A stretch of 64,000 nt of DNA. Source: Viscum album. Lineage: Eukaryota > Streptophyta > Magnoliopsida > Santalales > Viscaceae. Both the position numbers and the translations under genes were made by a program. The notes under the pieces were generated by a model. That model saw nothing but the letters and a program-made list of their open reading frames with translations. It did not search any database and was not told the DNA's origin. Shown one piece after another: positions 1 through 12,678 of the stretch; within the stretch, counting starts at the first letter, position 1, and each line of letters starts with the position of its first letter. The stretch spans positions 236,583,591 through 236,647,590 of the forward strand of contig OY728143.1 of the NCBI GenBank assembly GCA_963277665.1, read 5' to 3'.

Positions 1-169
1 AGGTAAGGGAATTATTATTTCATTTGTTCCTGATTACTTCATCGTTGGTTTATCGTCTAATTGGGACCGCCTGTTATCGCATTAACGGGAGGAGGTCATA
101 CCGAATGAACACAGCCGACTCTCCTCCCATTTTTGGTTGTTTGATATTGATGTGGCACGAGCAAGGCAA

Positions 170-640
170 CACGGTGCCAAAGCACCGTGTGGAAATTATT
201 AAGGGAAGGTGGAGAAGCGCAGTGCCGTCGCGCCGTGCTGTTGAAGACGAACCAATAACTTGGGCTACAGACCTACGATCGACGCACCGTCAGTTTCATC
301 GCGATACTGGGATCAAGACGATAGTTTTGGTATATTAAACTCAAGGTTTCATAGTACTTTGGGTTCGGCCAGGTTGTTTCGTACACGAAACCAACCGGGC
401 CCTCGGAGCAGAAACACTTATAACTTCATCTCCGGACGTCCGATTGACATACCATCAACTTTGTTGGATTCCTCTAAGTGAGACATAACTTTTGGATTAC
501 TCAGCTCGAGGTTTGGATGCAGTTGGAGTATGGTCGGGTTGGTTTTTACTTAAAAACCAACCGGGCCCCTGAGACGAAAAAGCCAATAACTCTCAGACCG
601 GGCGTCTGATTGACGCACCGTATGTGACATTGAGTTCATG
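170..640. repeat. Three-unit tandem repeat of about 165 bases inside the LTR
   Basis: A core reading CGATYGACGCACCGT or close to it recurs at 276, 441 and 607, spacings of 165 and 166 bases. The second and third units also share an AACCAACCGGGCCC segment (about 390 and 550) and a preceding CTCRAGGTTT segment. The first unit is truncated on its left. The units are diverged from each other, so the expansion is not recent. Confidence 0.65.
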
Positions 641-840
641 TTGACTATACGAAACATTTGGATACATCAAATACGGAATATGTGTCATTTGATGTATCAG
701 ACCTTCGGCTCATGAAGCAGACCCTCCCGAACGAACATGCTGTGTGCGGGAACCATAGAACTGGCTGCGACTGCGACGACGATGATGACTGTGCAGAAAT
801 CCTCCATGGATTCGACGACGAAGACTACATCACTCAGTGA

Positions 841-1356
841 TCCTACGTGGATCAGTGCCACAGATCCTGTGTGGGTCAGATCTTGTGTGGGTCAGTGCTC
901 AGCGATCCTGTGTGGGACAACGCCTACAAATCCTGTGTGGGTCCGATCCTATGTGGGTCATTACGGGGGTTAGTTACCTATCGATCCTTTGTGGGTGATT
1001 GCGTGGGTTAGTTACCTATCGATCCTATGTGGGTCATTGCGGGGGTTAGTACCTATTGATCCTTTGTGGATCCGACTGCTTAGATGAATCAGTTGCTATA
1101 TCTGGTCATCTCTATCGTCATACGAAGAAGTATACCTCTGTGAGCTGAATCCAGTTTTTCATTCCTATGTGGAATGTGTTGTGCAATCCTGTGTGGATTA
1201 TGTTTTGCTTTCTTGTGTGGACTGGGTTGTACATGAGCTCAGATGTTGGAGTCGAACTGAAATTGATGACATAGGTATATGTACGGGCGTATACCTAAGT
1301 AGTGTCGGATGTTACTTCGTGATTGTATCTTTTCTTTGTGGATTATCCTTTGTGGA
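841..1356 (+). repeat. Dispersed TCCTNTGTGG motif array with a 38-base tandem core
   Basis: The 10-base motif TCCTNTGTGG, or a one- or two-base variant, occurs about fourteen times: at 841, 865, 881, 906, 931, 947, 985, 1023, 1060, 1163, 1187, 1211, 1333 and 1346. Between 945 and 1095 it lies in a regular direct repeat of 37-38 bases starting at 945, 983, 1021 and 1058. Elsewhere the spacing is irregular (16-25 bases, then longer gaps). It could be a protein-binding array in the LTR or a product of replication slippage. Confidence 0.75.
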
Positions 1357-1899
1357 TTTTGGGAGACCTTCGGGGCTCTCGGGGTCCCTACTGAGTAGCT
1401 TATACTCACCCCTGCACGGGCTATGCCCGCACTACGTTGTGTTGGTTATAGACGACGGACAATGGTGATCGTGGTTGAGGCTTGCAGAGCGGGACGGTAC
1501 CTGGAGGTGGACCACTGGGTGGGATGTACTCGGAGCAGACAGCAGGACCCGAGGAGCTGTGGAGGCTATCTGTACTCACCCTTCAGGCGGGACTTCCAGT
1601 GGACGGCTCGACGTTTCTGATTTACAATTAGTTTTTGTTTTCCCTTTCCAGTTGTACATTACTTTTAGTTTGGATTTGTATTCTAGCCCACTTACTTTTC
1701 CGCACTTACTGTTATACCTAGTTTTTACTTAGTGTTTACTTCTACTTCTTTCTTGCTCTGTGGTGTTTGTTTACTTTACAAAGGAAATGCCTTCCCTTTT
1801 TACCGGGAATTACACCTTGGTGCTAGTCTCCAGCCCCTAACCTATGGAAGGCGGGCTTGGGGTAGTCATGGCACGAGCCCTAAAGATGGGTCGTGACAT

Positions 1900-2330
1900 G
1901 GAGGATGAATCCATTAATGATAATGAAGAGAGGTACAGGTCAATAAACTCTAAGAGGATATTCTGAAGAAGCAGTGATCTCACTTCAGTTGAGAGAGCAG
2001 TGTGTTCTAAAATTGTGAATGGTTGTAAACTAGGAGGGACATTGTGTCCACTTCAAACTTTTGAACAGCAGTGCACTTATATTGGATTTGTTACATCGAC
2101 ACATTGTTGGTGTATGCTCCTTGGATTTCTCCTAGTGAGGGTGAACCATGTAAAATTGATGTGTCATGTGCTTTATTTAATATTCATACTTCTAGAACGA
2201 GAAGGAGAGAGAGAAGAGGGTTTTTTTAGTAAAAAATCAAGACCGAAAGGGGTAGTTGTTTTAATTTTTCATAAACAAATTCTACCAATCATAGGGTATC
2301 TAGCCTAGTAGACCTATCATACCTTCTATT
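1900..2330 (+). other. Unassigned flank, possibly a degraded copia LTR tail
   Basis: No supported gene is present. The stretch 1984-2180 has the mixed composition and GTAAACYAG / GTGAACCATGTAAA phrases often seen near the U5 ends of plant copia LTRs, but no boundaries, primer site or partner LTR are visible. The 102-codon frame at 2000-2308 has no recognisable domain and is probably chance. The assignment is weak. Confidence 0.25.
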
Positions 2331-5300
2331 TGGGATTATTTTCATCCCTAAAACAATGTATCCTACTTAAAAATGTGATTTTCAGTCCTCTAGTGGATGG
2401 AAGTAGAATCTTTTTTGATATCTTGTGAACTCATATGCACCACTTTAACCTCTAATCCATCAGATTCATTTATCATTGATGATTTGATGAAAATAATAAA
2501 AACGTGCAAAAAACCCCAACATTTATCCAAAAACATCCATGGTATGTCAAATATACCCTCACACATGGATTTGTAGTGATTTTGGGGGTCTAAACTAGCT
2601 TGGCACTGCCTGATAGTGTCAAACAGGGACCATTGTGTCCTATCATTTCAGAACTCCAATAATTAAAAGAATAATTCACTTTAACAACATATTATCTTAT
2701 TATTTCCAAGAATTAGTAGCCAAAGGAAAATAATTAGGTAATATTGTGGTAGAAAAAAATTTCATAAGATTTTAAATTAGTAAATATATTCCTTATAAAG
2801 AACAAAATTTGGCATAGATGATAAAAGGGATGATCATGATCCAACTATATAATAAAAATGGGAATAATACACAATTTTTAGATTACTATATAGATATTGG
2901 ATTATTCTTCATCGAATAAAATTATCTCAAATGAATGGAATAATTCATTTCATTCCCAGTGCTCTGATCTTCATAGTCTTGAGATTCGTTATCACAAAAT
3001 ATAATCTTCTAACATAAGGAGGAATGATAAACTCTGAATTGGTGTTATAAATATTGTCTAACACATGTGAATTTTATTTAATTATTAAATTATATAGCAT
3101 GTAAATTGGTTAAATTAATTAAAATAAAAAAACTATTTATTTATTTTAAATAGATAAGAATTCCAGTGGTCACCATATCATAATGTTTCAAGATGACCTA
3201 TTTTTAATTGTGCCTAGGGTAAAATATGCATTATAGACTCAACCGTCATCTATAATTTCTTACTAGAGATTATGTTTTAATGATATAAAACTTTATATAT
3301 TTAAATGTTCACTTTTGATTTAATTTTTTTTATAATTTTATAAAATATATTTTGGTCCAAAGATGCATTAGAATCACACACCGTCAGAGCTCCTATATCT
3401 AAAAATATAAGTAAAAATATTTTAATGTCTTACAATGAAAATATTTATCCTCTAAATCATTCCCCATAGTAGTATGAACATCCCAAAAAGGAAACACAAA
3501 CCCGGAAAATTTTTATATTTTGCCTGTATATGGGTCTAAGGCTCCTATGAGCTCTACTACAATCTGACATACTTATACAACACGCAAACCATAGGGATGG
3601 TCTATCCACAAAAGTTCATATCTTATCTATCATCAATTACTAATAATTGCACCACAAAAGTATATCATTCATGAATTTCTATATTTCTCTAGTCGACAAT
3701 TTCCATAGGGTAATGCCCATATATCCTCAACCAAGACCTGTGAAGGGTTAATGAACCCTATATACTATCGAAGAAGGGAAAGGTGGTAAGAAACAATTAA
3801 AACCATATGCATGATCTAAAATGTTTGGGTGACCTTAGGTATATCATTAATCCTTATATGAATCGTCACAATCTTATTATTGGGAAGAATCATTGCAAAA
3901 TTTTCTCTCCTTAATCGAAATCCAATTGCCAATAATGTTGATCTACATATGATTTTATTCTTATATGGTCCATCCTCAACCCCTCATGGATAACATGGAC
4001 CTACTCTATCATCTCTTATATAATCTATGGGAACACAATATATTCCTTTCTAATCACTATATAGAATAATGGTTACCTAATGGGTATCCTGTACAATGAT
4101 ACAAAAGGTGTTATATTGAAGGTAGAGTGGATGCTATTGATGTATGAAAACTCTACCAAGGATAAGTGATCCACCTATGTTTACCAAAGTCAATCATGAA
4201 ATGCCTCATTATTTCCTAAAACACCTTGATAGTCTACCCATCTCTATATGTGTCAAATGTTGTACTCTTCCTCATTTGGGTATTGATTTCCTCCAACATG
4301 CCTCTTGAAAATCATAACAAAAACCAAACATGAAAATAGAAGTCAATCATCAATGGAACCCCATGATGGAAAACAATCTCATGTATATAAAACTATACAA
4401 TGATCTCAATAGAAATCTGGTCACTAGTATCAATGTTTTGTGTTGACATCATGAGTCAGTTTTCCCACTTCCACTAGAGGTTATCAAGGGGCATAAATAA
4501 CTTTTCATAACATGGTTCTAATCCTCCACCTATGAACACGAGAATAAGTGAGAAAAAAACTCAGTTAATAATAACGTCATGATGATGTACCAAAACCTAT
4601 TATGAAGGTCTCTGTTCGCCTTACCAGTATAGTTGTGTACAACTAGGAGAGAACTATGGAACTCACTCATCACATACTTCTACAAGATGAATGAGACCAT
4701 TTTCTTTCAATAGTCATGGAAAATGTGATACCCTCCATTAGTATATCCATTGTTTTAATCCCCCATTTATATATGGTAATGCAATAACACACATGTGATT
4801 TCTTGTATCGGGGACTCACTTAAACACTAAATAAACATAGGAATCGATAAAAATTGAAAATTAAAAAATTATACCATACAATTCTTGTATTGTTAGTTGC
4901 AGGGAAGATATCTAATTAGAAGAACTACACAGTAGGAATGAATTGTACTTATTATTAAGGAAATATAATAATACATTTTCCTTCCATAATTAATAGATTT
5001 TCTCAAAGTCATAGTCCTTCAAGTACTTTAACTTTTTCCACTATCTCAGTCTCCTATCTCTCTACATGAAGACATACTACAGACTATGATGTTATGATTA
5101 AACCATGAATCACCCTCCCATAAGACTATTCCTTCACATCCAAATGGAAAATATAACCGATACTAGATCTAGGATATGATTCGTGTACTTCTTCTAACGG
5201 GATTGAAAAATCATTGAATCATATATGATAAATACCAACTGCATCCTTAACACACAACTAAGACTAATTCATGTGGAATTTCAGGACACTTCAAATTACA

Positions 5301-5689
5301 TACTACATTCAATAGTCTCACCATAGGAGAAATCAACAACCACATCCTCAACTCCTCAGTGAATCTGTAGCACTACTCAATCTTAGTAAACTATGAAAAA
5401 TTCCATGTAATGGTAGTAAAAGTGGATGCAATCATATATAAGTATTAAATAATCATCCTATAAAATCATGGGATGAAAAAAACATCACAACACTTACATG
5501 ATCATGGATGAATCCCATTAAAAAACGGAATCAATCATCAATGGGTGCTTTGAAAAAACCATGCTCATAAATGGAATACATCCTGATGTGATCCTTGTTA
5601 ATCCAGAACATTCACTTCAATATCTTATCATAAAGGTGGTTTTCCTATGAAAATTCTAAGACCAACCTCACGTTTCATTCATTATAATC

Positions 5690-5840
5690 CTATAACACAT
5701 ATTGTATGACTATGTCATCACTTTTCCTAAAAAAATATGTCTTTGTATTGATAAAAAACATGGTTCATAAAATCCATAAACACAATAGGGTAAATTCTTA
5801 CACAAAATGGAATCACTATGAACTCAAGGTGTCTATAACG
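5690..5840 (-). pseudogene. Reverse transcriptase fragment of Ty3 remnant A
   Basis: Read on the minus strand, 5784 down to 5755 gives VFMDFMNHVF, the segment that precedes the catalytic loop in Ty3 reverse transcriptases. About fifteen codons further on, 5722 down to 5705 gives SDDIVI, corresponding to the catalytic Y/F-X-D-D box. The two motifs are in different frames with a stop between them, so there is at least one small deletion here and the protein cannot be made. The order and spacing are right for RT, which makes a chance match unlikely. The equivalent segment of remnant B reads VFIYFMNHI at about 11750. Confidence 0.7.
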
Positions 5841-7651
5841 ACATTATAATTCCAGAATTAGAATATCTACCTTGCAAACCCTCAACTAGTGGTATCTATA
5901 TCAAATATCAATCTTCTTGAACCATATTACACAATACAACTAGTCAAAGAAGTTATGAATCCTCAAAAGAGGTACATAGTTTTGTATTGTTTCTGGTTTA
6001 ATTAATGTTAATAGAAAAACCACAAACTCTTATCAACATATCTCTTGAAAAATAATTGGCTCTTCCCTTGGGGGAAAACTTGGCCTGATGGAACACTTCT
6101 TTTAAAAGGACATAAACCATAAATTCAGATCCCATGTCTCATTATGGGCCATTATATACGAAGATGATTAAATTAGAGTAGTCCCATGAAGCATTTAAAA
6201 AAATAACTCTATATCCCACATTATAAGTATTCCTAAAACATCATTAATGAAGATATCCACATAATCCTCTACCACTGAATAAAAATAGATACTAGATTAG
6301 AGTGATGCACCAAGGGATATACAATCCATCTTATGGATGATGGGATAATTTATTGTATCTGTAGAACCTGTTCATCCCTCTATAAGATCTCTCTCATCCA
6401 AAAAGGAGAATATTTTTCCATCATTGTGTATGAATATGACACATCTGTGGTGAACTTCAATATGCTATTGTACCATTTAAAACAAATCCATATACAAATC
6501 ACAGTGTACCGTGATAATTAAAAATGGTCCCACATTAACCTCTCTCCATAGAGAAAATTCTTTCTCTATTTGTACATAAATGAAACAGAATAATGGTTCC
6601 ATATATGAACCTCAAGTAGAAGAAATTGGGATAAAGCATCAACTGGGAGACCCCACTCTCTCACCAAGAGTGTGGAGTTAAAGGAATGAGTTTTAAATGT
6701 ATATATTAATACTACAGAAGGAGTATAAAAAAATATCTTACCTTGAATCATCTCGTCTTCTAATAGATCATATACATATAAAGTATGTTGTTACCTAAAG
6801 CCCTGACCACCAGCTCCCAAAACTGGAAATGGGTTTCATGGTCGTGTAGGTGAAAGGATTTCATAATTTCATCCAACACCCAAATCTCGTCCTTCTCCTC
6901 TTCTAGATCTACTTCCTTGGGGTATACTAATCCATATCATAGATGATCCCTAATAATAGTGGTGTATCTACCGTGGCGGCCCACTATTTACCTACCTAGG
7001 ATCCTCAGCAAGTCATGATGGGAAGTCACACGATATTTGACCACCCCCATCACAAGAATATCTTATACAATATCTATGATTCCCTAATTATATTTAATAT
7101 CATTATGTCACTTGACTAATCCTCTAAGTATAATCACAATATGATCTATTAGGTCAATATCAATCTAAATAGTCCCTAAAGATGTTGTAGAGTACTCAAC
7201 TCTATGATTCTCATTTACATATATGGATTCATTTTATCACAAGGATAGAAATATCTATATCACTACTACCCCTCCAACAACCATAAATTGGAGGGAATGA
7301 ACAGGGTAACCTATGGAAATATAAGTCAATCTTATGGTCTTTAAAGTAGAAATCTCATACCATGATAAGGGAGTACAAAATAAGGTTTATGAAAATCACA
7401 GTGTACTCTGTGAAAATCATTCCTCTATGTTGTAGATATAGATTCTCTAAAATAAGAGTTGATTTCATGAATGTTGGTTATTACTCATCATGGAACTGGT
7501 ATTGGATGTCAGGCCACAAGGGTTTTGAATCATAAGGGATCTAAATAACAATACTCAGAAAACAACATTTTTATACATAGAAAATGATAGATTCCAATTA
7601 AATTTCATGATCAAGAAGTGTCGAGAAGATCTAGAAAACATAGGAAAAAAG

Positions 7652-7912
7652 TTATATCATTTCCTCTATTGTATAGGTATCTAGCTCACTATAGAGCATG
7701 AGTGGCCTTTGGTACTGAAACTCCGAGAGTGGTCTAATCCTGTATGGATCCTTAGTTTTTTCATCTGGTATAATTTTTTGGTTAATAGGTGTTGGTACTA
7801 CTAAGTATTCAACTAGTAAAATGATCTTTACTAATGGAACCTCAATAGAGGCCAAATCACTCATTAGTTCATCATCATGATCAAGAACTACTACCATGTA
7901 TGGATTTTTCAT
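7652..7912 (-). pseudogene. Unassigned 86-codon frame in remnant A
   Basis: This open minus-strand frame lies on the expected upstream (gag/protease) side of the remnant A reverse transcriptase. It contains an acidic stretch (DHDDELMSD) and a proline/tyrosine-rich tail, but no protease D-S/T-G triad and no zinc knuckle. In this position it could be a surviving piece of the gag-protease linker. It could equally be a chance frame in AT-rich DNA. No function can be assigned. Confidence 0.25.
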
Positions 7913-8200
7913 GGAGGTGACCTAAAATTTAATCAAGACGTACCATAGGATGATTATATTATATATTGAATGGTGAGTGTACTAAATATGAAAATCCATT
8001 GAATAAAAAAAATTTGATGAATGTACCACTGAACCCTATAATACAACTCTCAGTATATGGTTTTGAAAAGAAGGTAGTCGAGTTCCTAGGGAATGGATTT
8101 GTTGGCGAATCGAACAATCACTTAATTCCACAACTTTAGAGGTGCACCCATGACACTTTGACGTAATTTAAATAAATACCAACCAATATTTTTTAAGGGG

Positions 8201-9259
8201 AGTACTACAAAAAAATATCTAAATTTTTAAACCACCTTTGGTACAAATTATTTATGACCCAACCCTAATCATGGATCTATCCAAAACTACCCCATTCCCA
8301 CATCCATAGTCCCAGGGTAGACGGCCAGCACTGAAGTCACTACTATTAAGCTGAGCACTTTTCCATGAAACCTAAATGCACAGACAAAATCCAAATCAAC
8401 GAGTAATTGTACATGATTAATAGTGAAAAAATGTAACTGCAAGAATGAAAATGAAGAAAAAAACCTATATGGTGTACAAGAGTATAACTGTGTAAATTTA
8501 ATATTATTGGTGAAAAATAAACCCTAACTATAAAGATGTAACTCGATGGAAAAATTTAAATTTAAAGATATACGTGAGCCTAGATACAGATCATAAAGTT
8601 ATGACCACCATTTGTGGTCCAAAAAACCATGTATGCATATCCCCTAATGTGGTCTCAACTGACATTTCCATCGACTTAATGACACGCAACAAATGTGGGA
8701 ATGCCTGTGCAGGGATGAGTATATACATACAGAGATGGATTCCCCTAATTATAAGGATAGGAGAATTAAGATAATCAATATGAAAAAAATATTGTAGATA
8801 GTGAACATGAGAAGAAATCAAATGAAAGAGAATATATAAACACAATAAAAAAATAGAGTTTAATCTCTTCAATGAAAATGGCTCTTAACATGTTTTTTAG
8901 GTGGAATACATGTTGAGTGTTTTCAGCCCATAGAAAAAGATGAGCCTCATCCAGCCATAAGAAGATAAATATGGAAATAATGTGGTAGACCACATGAATA
9001 TTCACAACCCATGGAAGAATAGTAACCAAATCCAATATCATGGATACATACAGAAATAAAAAATGATAAATAAAATGAATCCCAAATGAGAGATTAAAAT
9101 GATATCCATATCAAATCCGAACCAAGGAAGATATTCTATAATAGTTCCAAAAGACAAACAATGTTTCTGAATATCACATGTGGCTACGTTAGCTGAAAAC
9201 ATCCAATTAAATTCATTCCACATCACAATACTACCCATTAGAGGGGCCACATTCTCTAG
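8201..9259. other. AT-rich stretch without recognisable genes
   Basis: Several overlapping minus-strand frames of 88-94 codons occur between 8591 and 9322, but they are hydrophobic, low-complexity translations with no family motif. By position this may be the 5' (gag/leader) side of remnant A. Nothing firm can be said. Confidence 0.4.
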
Positions 9260-9660
9260 GTAGAGGACCCAAACACTATTACAAAAGGAGAGTTCCACAT
9301 TGTGGATAGATAGATAACCCACACCCTATTATAATGGGAGGATTCCAATCTAATAGACATTAGATAAAACACAGACATATTTTCCAAAATTGAAGGATCC
9401 TATAAAATTTTATATGACCCTTTACCTAACTTATAAATGGTTTATCACTTTGATAAATGTTAGAGGATCCATTCTCAGCCCAGCATGATGGTTGCACTCT
9501 CCAGTCGGGAGGACCCATGCCATGCCCTAAGAGGAGGGTTCCACTACTATTGGAGGATAGAGAAGAAAATACATATTCAAAAAGTGGGTTCCACCTTGTA
9601 ATAGTAGAGGACACATTCCTTAAATCCATAAGAGTATTTCACTATAACAGTTGATATGAG
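9260..9660. repeat. Degenerate minisatellite-like block 1
   Basis: Short phrases recur: GAGGATCC or GAGGACCC, a TATTATAATGGGAGG-like segment, then GGTTCCAC. They appear around 9255, 9310, 9465, 9510, 9550 and 9600 with a loose period of 35-70 bases. The same vocabulary occurs in the block at 14220-14700. Both blocks are followed, about 110 and 75 bases later, by the identical 20-mer at 9771-9790 and 14773-14792, so they descend from one source. Confidence 0.55.
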
Positions 9661-10879
9661 ACCCATGCACAACCTAGCTGGAAGGTTTCACTCTAAAGTC
9701 CTCTAGTGATCCAGCGTGATCATGTCCATCACTGTGAATCACATAATGATTATGAATTATGTGAACATCTCACATCATATCTCAAAATCCTAAAATTTGG
9801 ACTCAATATTGTTCAAATTGGAAGAAAACTATGGAAATGATTATTATAGGATGAAATCTGTGTCCAAACAAAGCATATACAAGACATCGAAGATTATTGA
9901 AAAACAAACCAGGGTTACGCATCATGCCAAGAGACCCACATGGCATTTGGTCATTACCCAACACCAAGACATGTCCCTACGGGTTCATATCTAATCAATC
10001 ATGTAGGGGAAGAAAGGTTTTACATAGTCTACATGGTGTGTCCTAGTGTCAGGGTCCTTGCACGTAATGTTTTCTCATGTATGTGTATACTGTTACATGG
10101 ACATGTGCGTGGACGTGTACATCAGTACATGTTCATTACATTCCATAATAGGTCCTCCCCATGTTCATTTCCACACAACACAACCACCTATGAAAGGATT
10201 ACTTATAATATATTAATTATATAGTTTGTTCTGCCTTTATTGTGTCCCAAAATACTTTCTGTCGATGCATAAGGGCTATATTCTATGTTTTCATTGAACA
10301 AAATGTTGTGTAGTAAATTTTTATATTGAGTTATAGTAATATTATCCTCATGTTATATCAAATAATCGAACATCAATTTCATCATTGTTTCTTCCCAAAT
10401 AAGTATTGATCATGAACTTTCTATCAACATCCCATCATCTAGAGGCAAGATGAGGAATATGGATTGATTCTATGCATACCAATAGGCACTAATAGCACCG
10501 CAAATTCATTCGGTTATTCATACATTATAAATTTTGATGATAATCATTAAAAAAGTCTCAAAATACACAAAATATATTCGAAAAAATACATGTTTTTATT
10601 GATTTTCCCTATTTAAGTTGATTCATCATTATTCTGGTGGTCCGATCTAGCTCTATACCCCCCCGACAATGTGTAATTGGGACCGCATGGTCCAATCCAT
10701 CAAGATCATGAAGAATATATGGGAAAATAATTATAAATAAGGATTAATTGATCATTTTCATGTTTTATGGTCTATAAAAAAATAAAATGAATATCTTAGG
10801 CTATAAATAATTACATAACCAATTATATTGGTACATATGATAATGTCATGGTTCCAAAATAAGTTTTGAACATAAAAGG
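9661..10879. other. Spacer between remnants A and B, sharing a block with 14773-14880
   Basis: It contains the 20-base exact match 9771-9790 = 14773-14792. A shared GGAAGAAA...ATTATAGGAT segment follows (about 9820 and 14820). The rest is AT-rich with no supported gene. A C-run (CCCCCCC) lies near 10660, and 10630-10710 weakly resembles 2575-2650, both just before the collinear blocks of remnants B and A. Confidence 0.45.
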
Positions 10880-11739
10880 GGTGATCTTGCTCAACTTTTC
10901 AAGAAACATGGGTGTAATATCAATTATGATGTGTCCTATATTGATATTGGATCTTTAATTATCGAATAACATGCTCTACCATGAGTTTAAGAAGATGTTG
11001 CACTAATTGTGCTCGGATTGGCCCATTCCAGTGATTCGTCATCGTCCAATGTAATAATTCAATAGATGGGTGATATAAAAACTATCAATTATCCTAGGTG
11101 AAACAAGATAAACCTATAAAATGTTTCTTTAATGAAGTATATATCAATGTTTATCATATGATAATAAAATTTATATAAATAAATTTTTTTATTCATTTTA
11201 TATAAACACAAAATATAGTGATCTCTACATCTGAACACCCCACAATGACCTATTTTAGGTCATGCCTGTGGGAAATGTTTTATTCAATGTTCTTTGATGG
11301 AAACATTATTTTTGGATTGATATTTCATTTAATATTTAACTAATTTTTTAATCAAAATGAATTTCTATAATATGAAATATATTTCATTTTGTTTGTGAAA
11401 TTATTTCCTGGAACACTAGGCCTTAGAATCACATGTCATCAAAGTGCATAACTCCATATATATATGTTGAAATATCTCAAAGACATGCATGGAAAAAGGG
11501 GTTCTTTATAAATGAACTACATCAAACATCACTTGTTCCATGTCTATATCCTGATAAAGAATTATTTTCCCCGTAAAGTGAACCTCACAAATCAAAAACT
11601 AGAACTTTGAGAGGTTGTCAGAGTATTTTTGATCTCAGGGTAAGTATTGGAACATTCTTTTATGATATGTTCTCTATTTCACTAGAAAAATTTATGTTTG
11701 TGCATCATAAATTGGAAACACAAGAAAAAAATTACCATG

Positions 11740-12371
11740 TATTTCTGGGATATATGGTTCATAAAATAAATAAAAACTAGAATGTAATTTTTTACATTGA
11801 AATGGATAACTAAGTACTCATAATATCTCTACCTACATCAAAATTCCATATTCAGAATATTGCCCTTGAATTCCCTCAACATGTAGAATATAATACTTTG
11901 ATAAATCATTGAGAATTTTCTCTCATATTTCAACTGGTCAAATAGTTAATCAATCCTTATAAAGTTGTAATCTATCACTCTTTTTATCTGGCTTCAGTGA
12001 TGATAAGGAACCAAATTTTTTCGGATCTCATCCCCTCTTTAATGATCAAAACTAGAGCTTCATGGGAGAAATAATGGGTCTATTGAAAATATTATCTCTC
12101 TGGTTCTCTAAATACACCCTAATATCAATGATCTTAGTATGGGATATATAATATGTAATGGAAATATTGGGGTTCTCATGTGGTGAAATTCGATGCTGAT
12201 GTCTATCTCCAACCCCAAAGGTAGTTTGGAAACATCATTTTGGAAAATTTCTATGTAATAATACACTATTGAGGAAATTGATGTTCTTGAAAATATGGAT
12301 AAACCAAGAGATAACCATTCCATATTATGTGATATCATTTTTAATAAAATACTTGATAGGCCAACTGACAT
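11740..12371 (-). pseudogene. Reverse transcriptase remnant of Ty3 copy B
   Basis: Reading leftward on the minus strand, the frame 12371-12108 contains LPLGLEIDISIEF followed by RTPIFPLH. These match in order the conserved acidic lead-in and the PI-S-PPYR region at the N-terminus of plant Ty3 reverse transcriptases. Beyond a stop, the text continues with a proline- and serine-rich RPSxSPWGAP-like segment and an IDYNFIRIN segment equivalent to the CIDYRxLN box (about 11950-12060). VFIYFMNHI at about 11750 is the pre-catalytic segment. Stops and shifts interrupt all of it, so it is non-functional. Confidence 0.6.
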
Positions 12372-12650
12372 AGCCTATATATCTCTCTAGATCGAGATGG
12401 GGAATCACGAACTAGATATTGGAATACATCATGCTCTCCTAAAATGATAATAAATCCAGTCTTGAACCATGGAAAACAAGTCCCAGCCCATGATAAGTTT
12501 ATATGGTTTCATTTTGTTAACCAAGGGGCCCCATGGGGAATTTTCTCCATTGAGTGCATAATATCACTTTTAATAGATTATCGATATCGATGAATCCCAC
12601 TCAATGGGGTCATAAATTTTTTTAATGGGATAAGGTCATAATGTGGAAAT

Positions 12651-12678
12651 ATATATATTTATATATATTTATATATAT
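12651..12678. repeat. Ten-base AT tandem repeat
   Basis: ATATATATTT is repeated nearly three times in a row. It is a simple-sequence tract with no further meaning visible. Confidence 0.8.

Larger units (their letters stand above)
1..1899 (+). mobile_element. Ty3/gypsy-type LTR, 3' portion (starts outside the window)
   Basis: The block is clearly richer in C, G and CG dinucleotides than the DNA to its right. It ends at GGGTCGTGACA (1889-1899), the usual inverted-end style of plant Ty3 LTRs, whose starts read TGTNACGNCCC. The first bases, AGGTAAGGGAA, match the donor-like AAGGTAAGGG inside the LTR of the complete element at 46719, so the window probably opens within the transcribed part of a related LTR. 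No primer-binding site follows 1899, which suggests a 3' LTR or a solo LTR. The short frames in it are not supported as genes. The last 79 bases match, inverted, the LTR end at 63136-63216. Confidence 0.65.
2331..8200 (-). mobile_element. Ancient degenerate Ty3/gypsy remnant A, minus strand
   Basis: The stretch 2870-3460 is collinear with 10880-11500; shared landmarks are GATATTGGAT followed by ATCGAATAA, GATGACCTATTTT-like text and TTAGAATCACA. Between 5690 and 5840 the minus strand reads as reverse transcriptase (separate entry). This places the element's 3' end on the left and its pol running leftward. Integrase and RNase H should lie at about 3500-5600, but I could not read them reliably. 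CG is very scarce and TG/CA common, as expected for long-methylated, deaminated DNA. LTR boundaries could not be fixed. Confidence 0.6.

Noticed and set aside
24..1732. Several plus-strand frames of 60-104 codons at the left edge
   Set aside because: They overlap each other in different frames inside an LTR and follow its tandem repeats. No domains.
1900..1911. A primer-binding site directly after the left-edge LTR
   Set aside because: TGGAGGATGAAT shares only TGG with the initiator-Met site and does not match another common primer, so the LTR is treated as 3' or solo.
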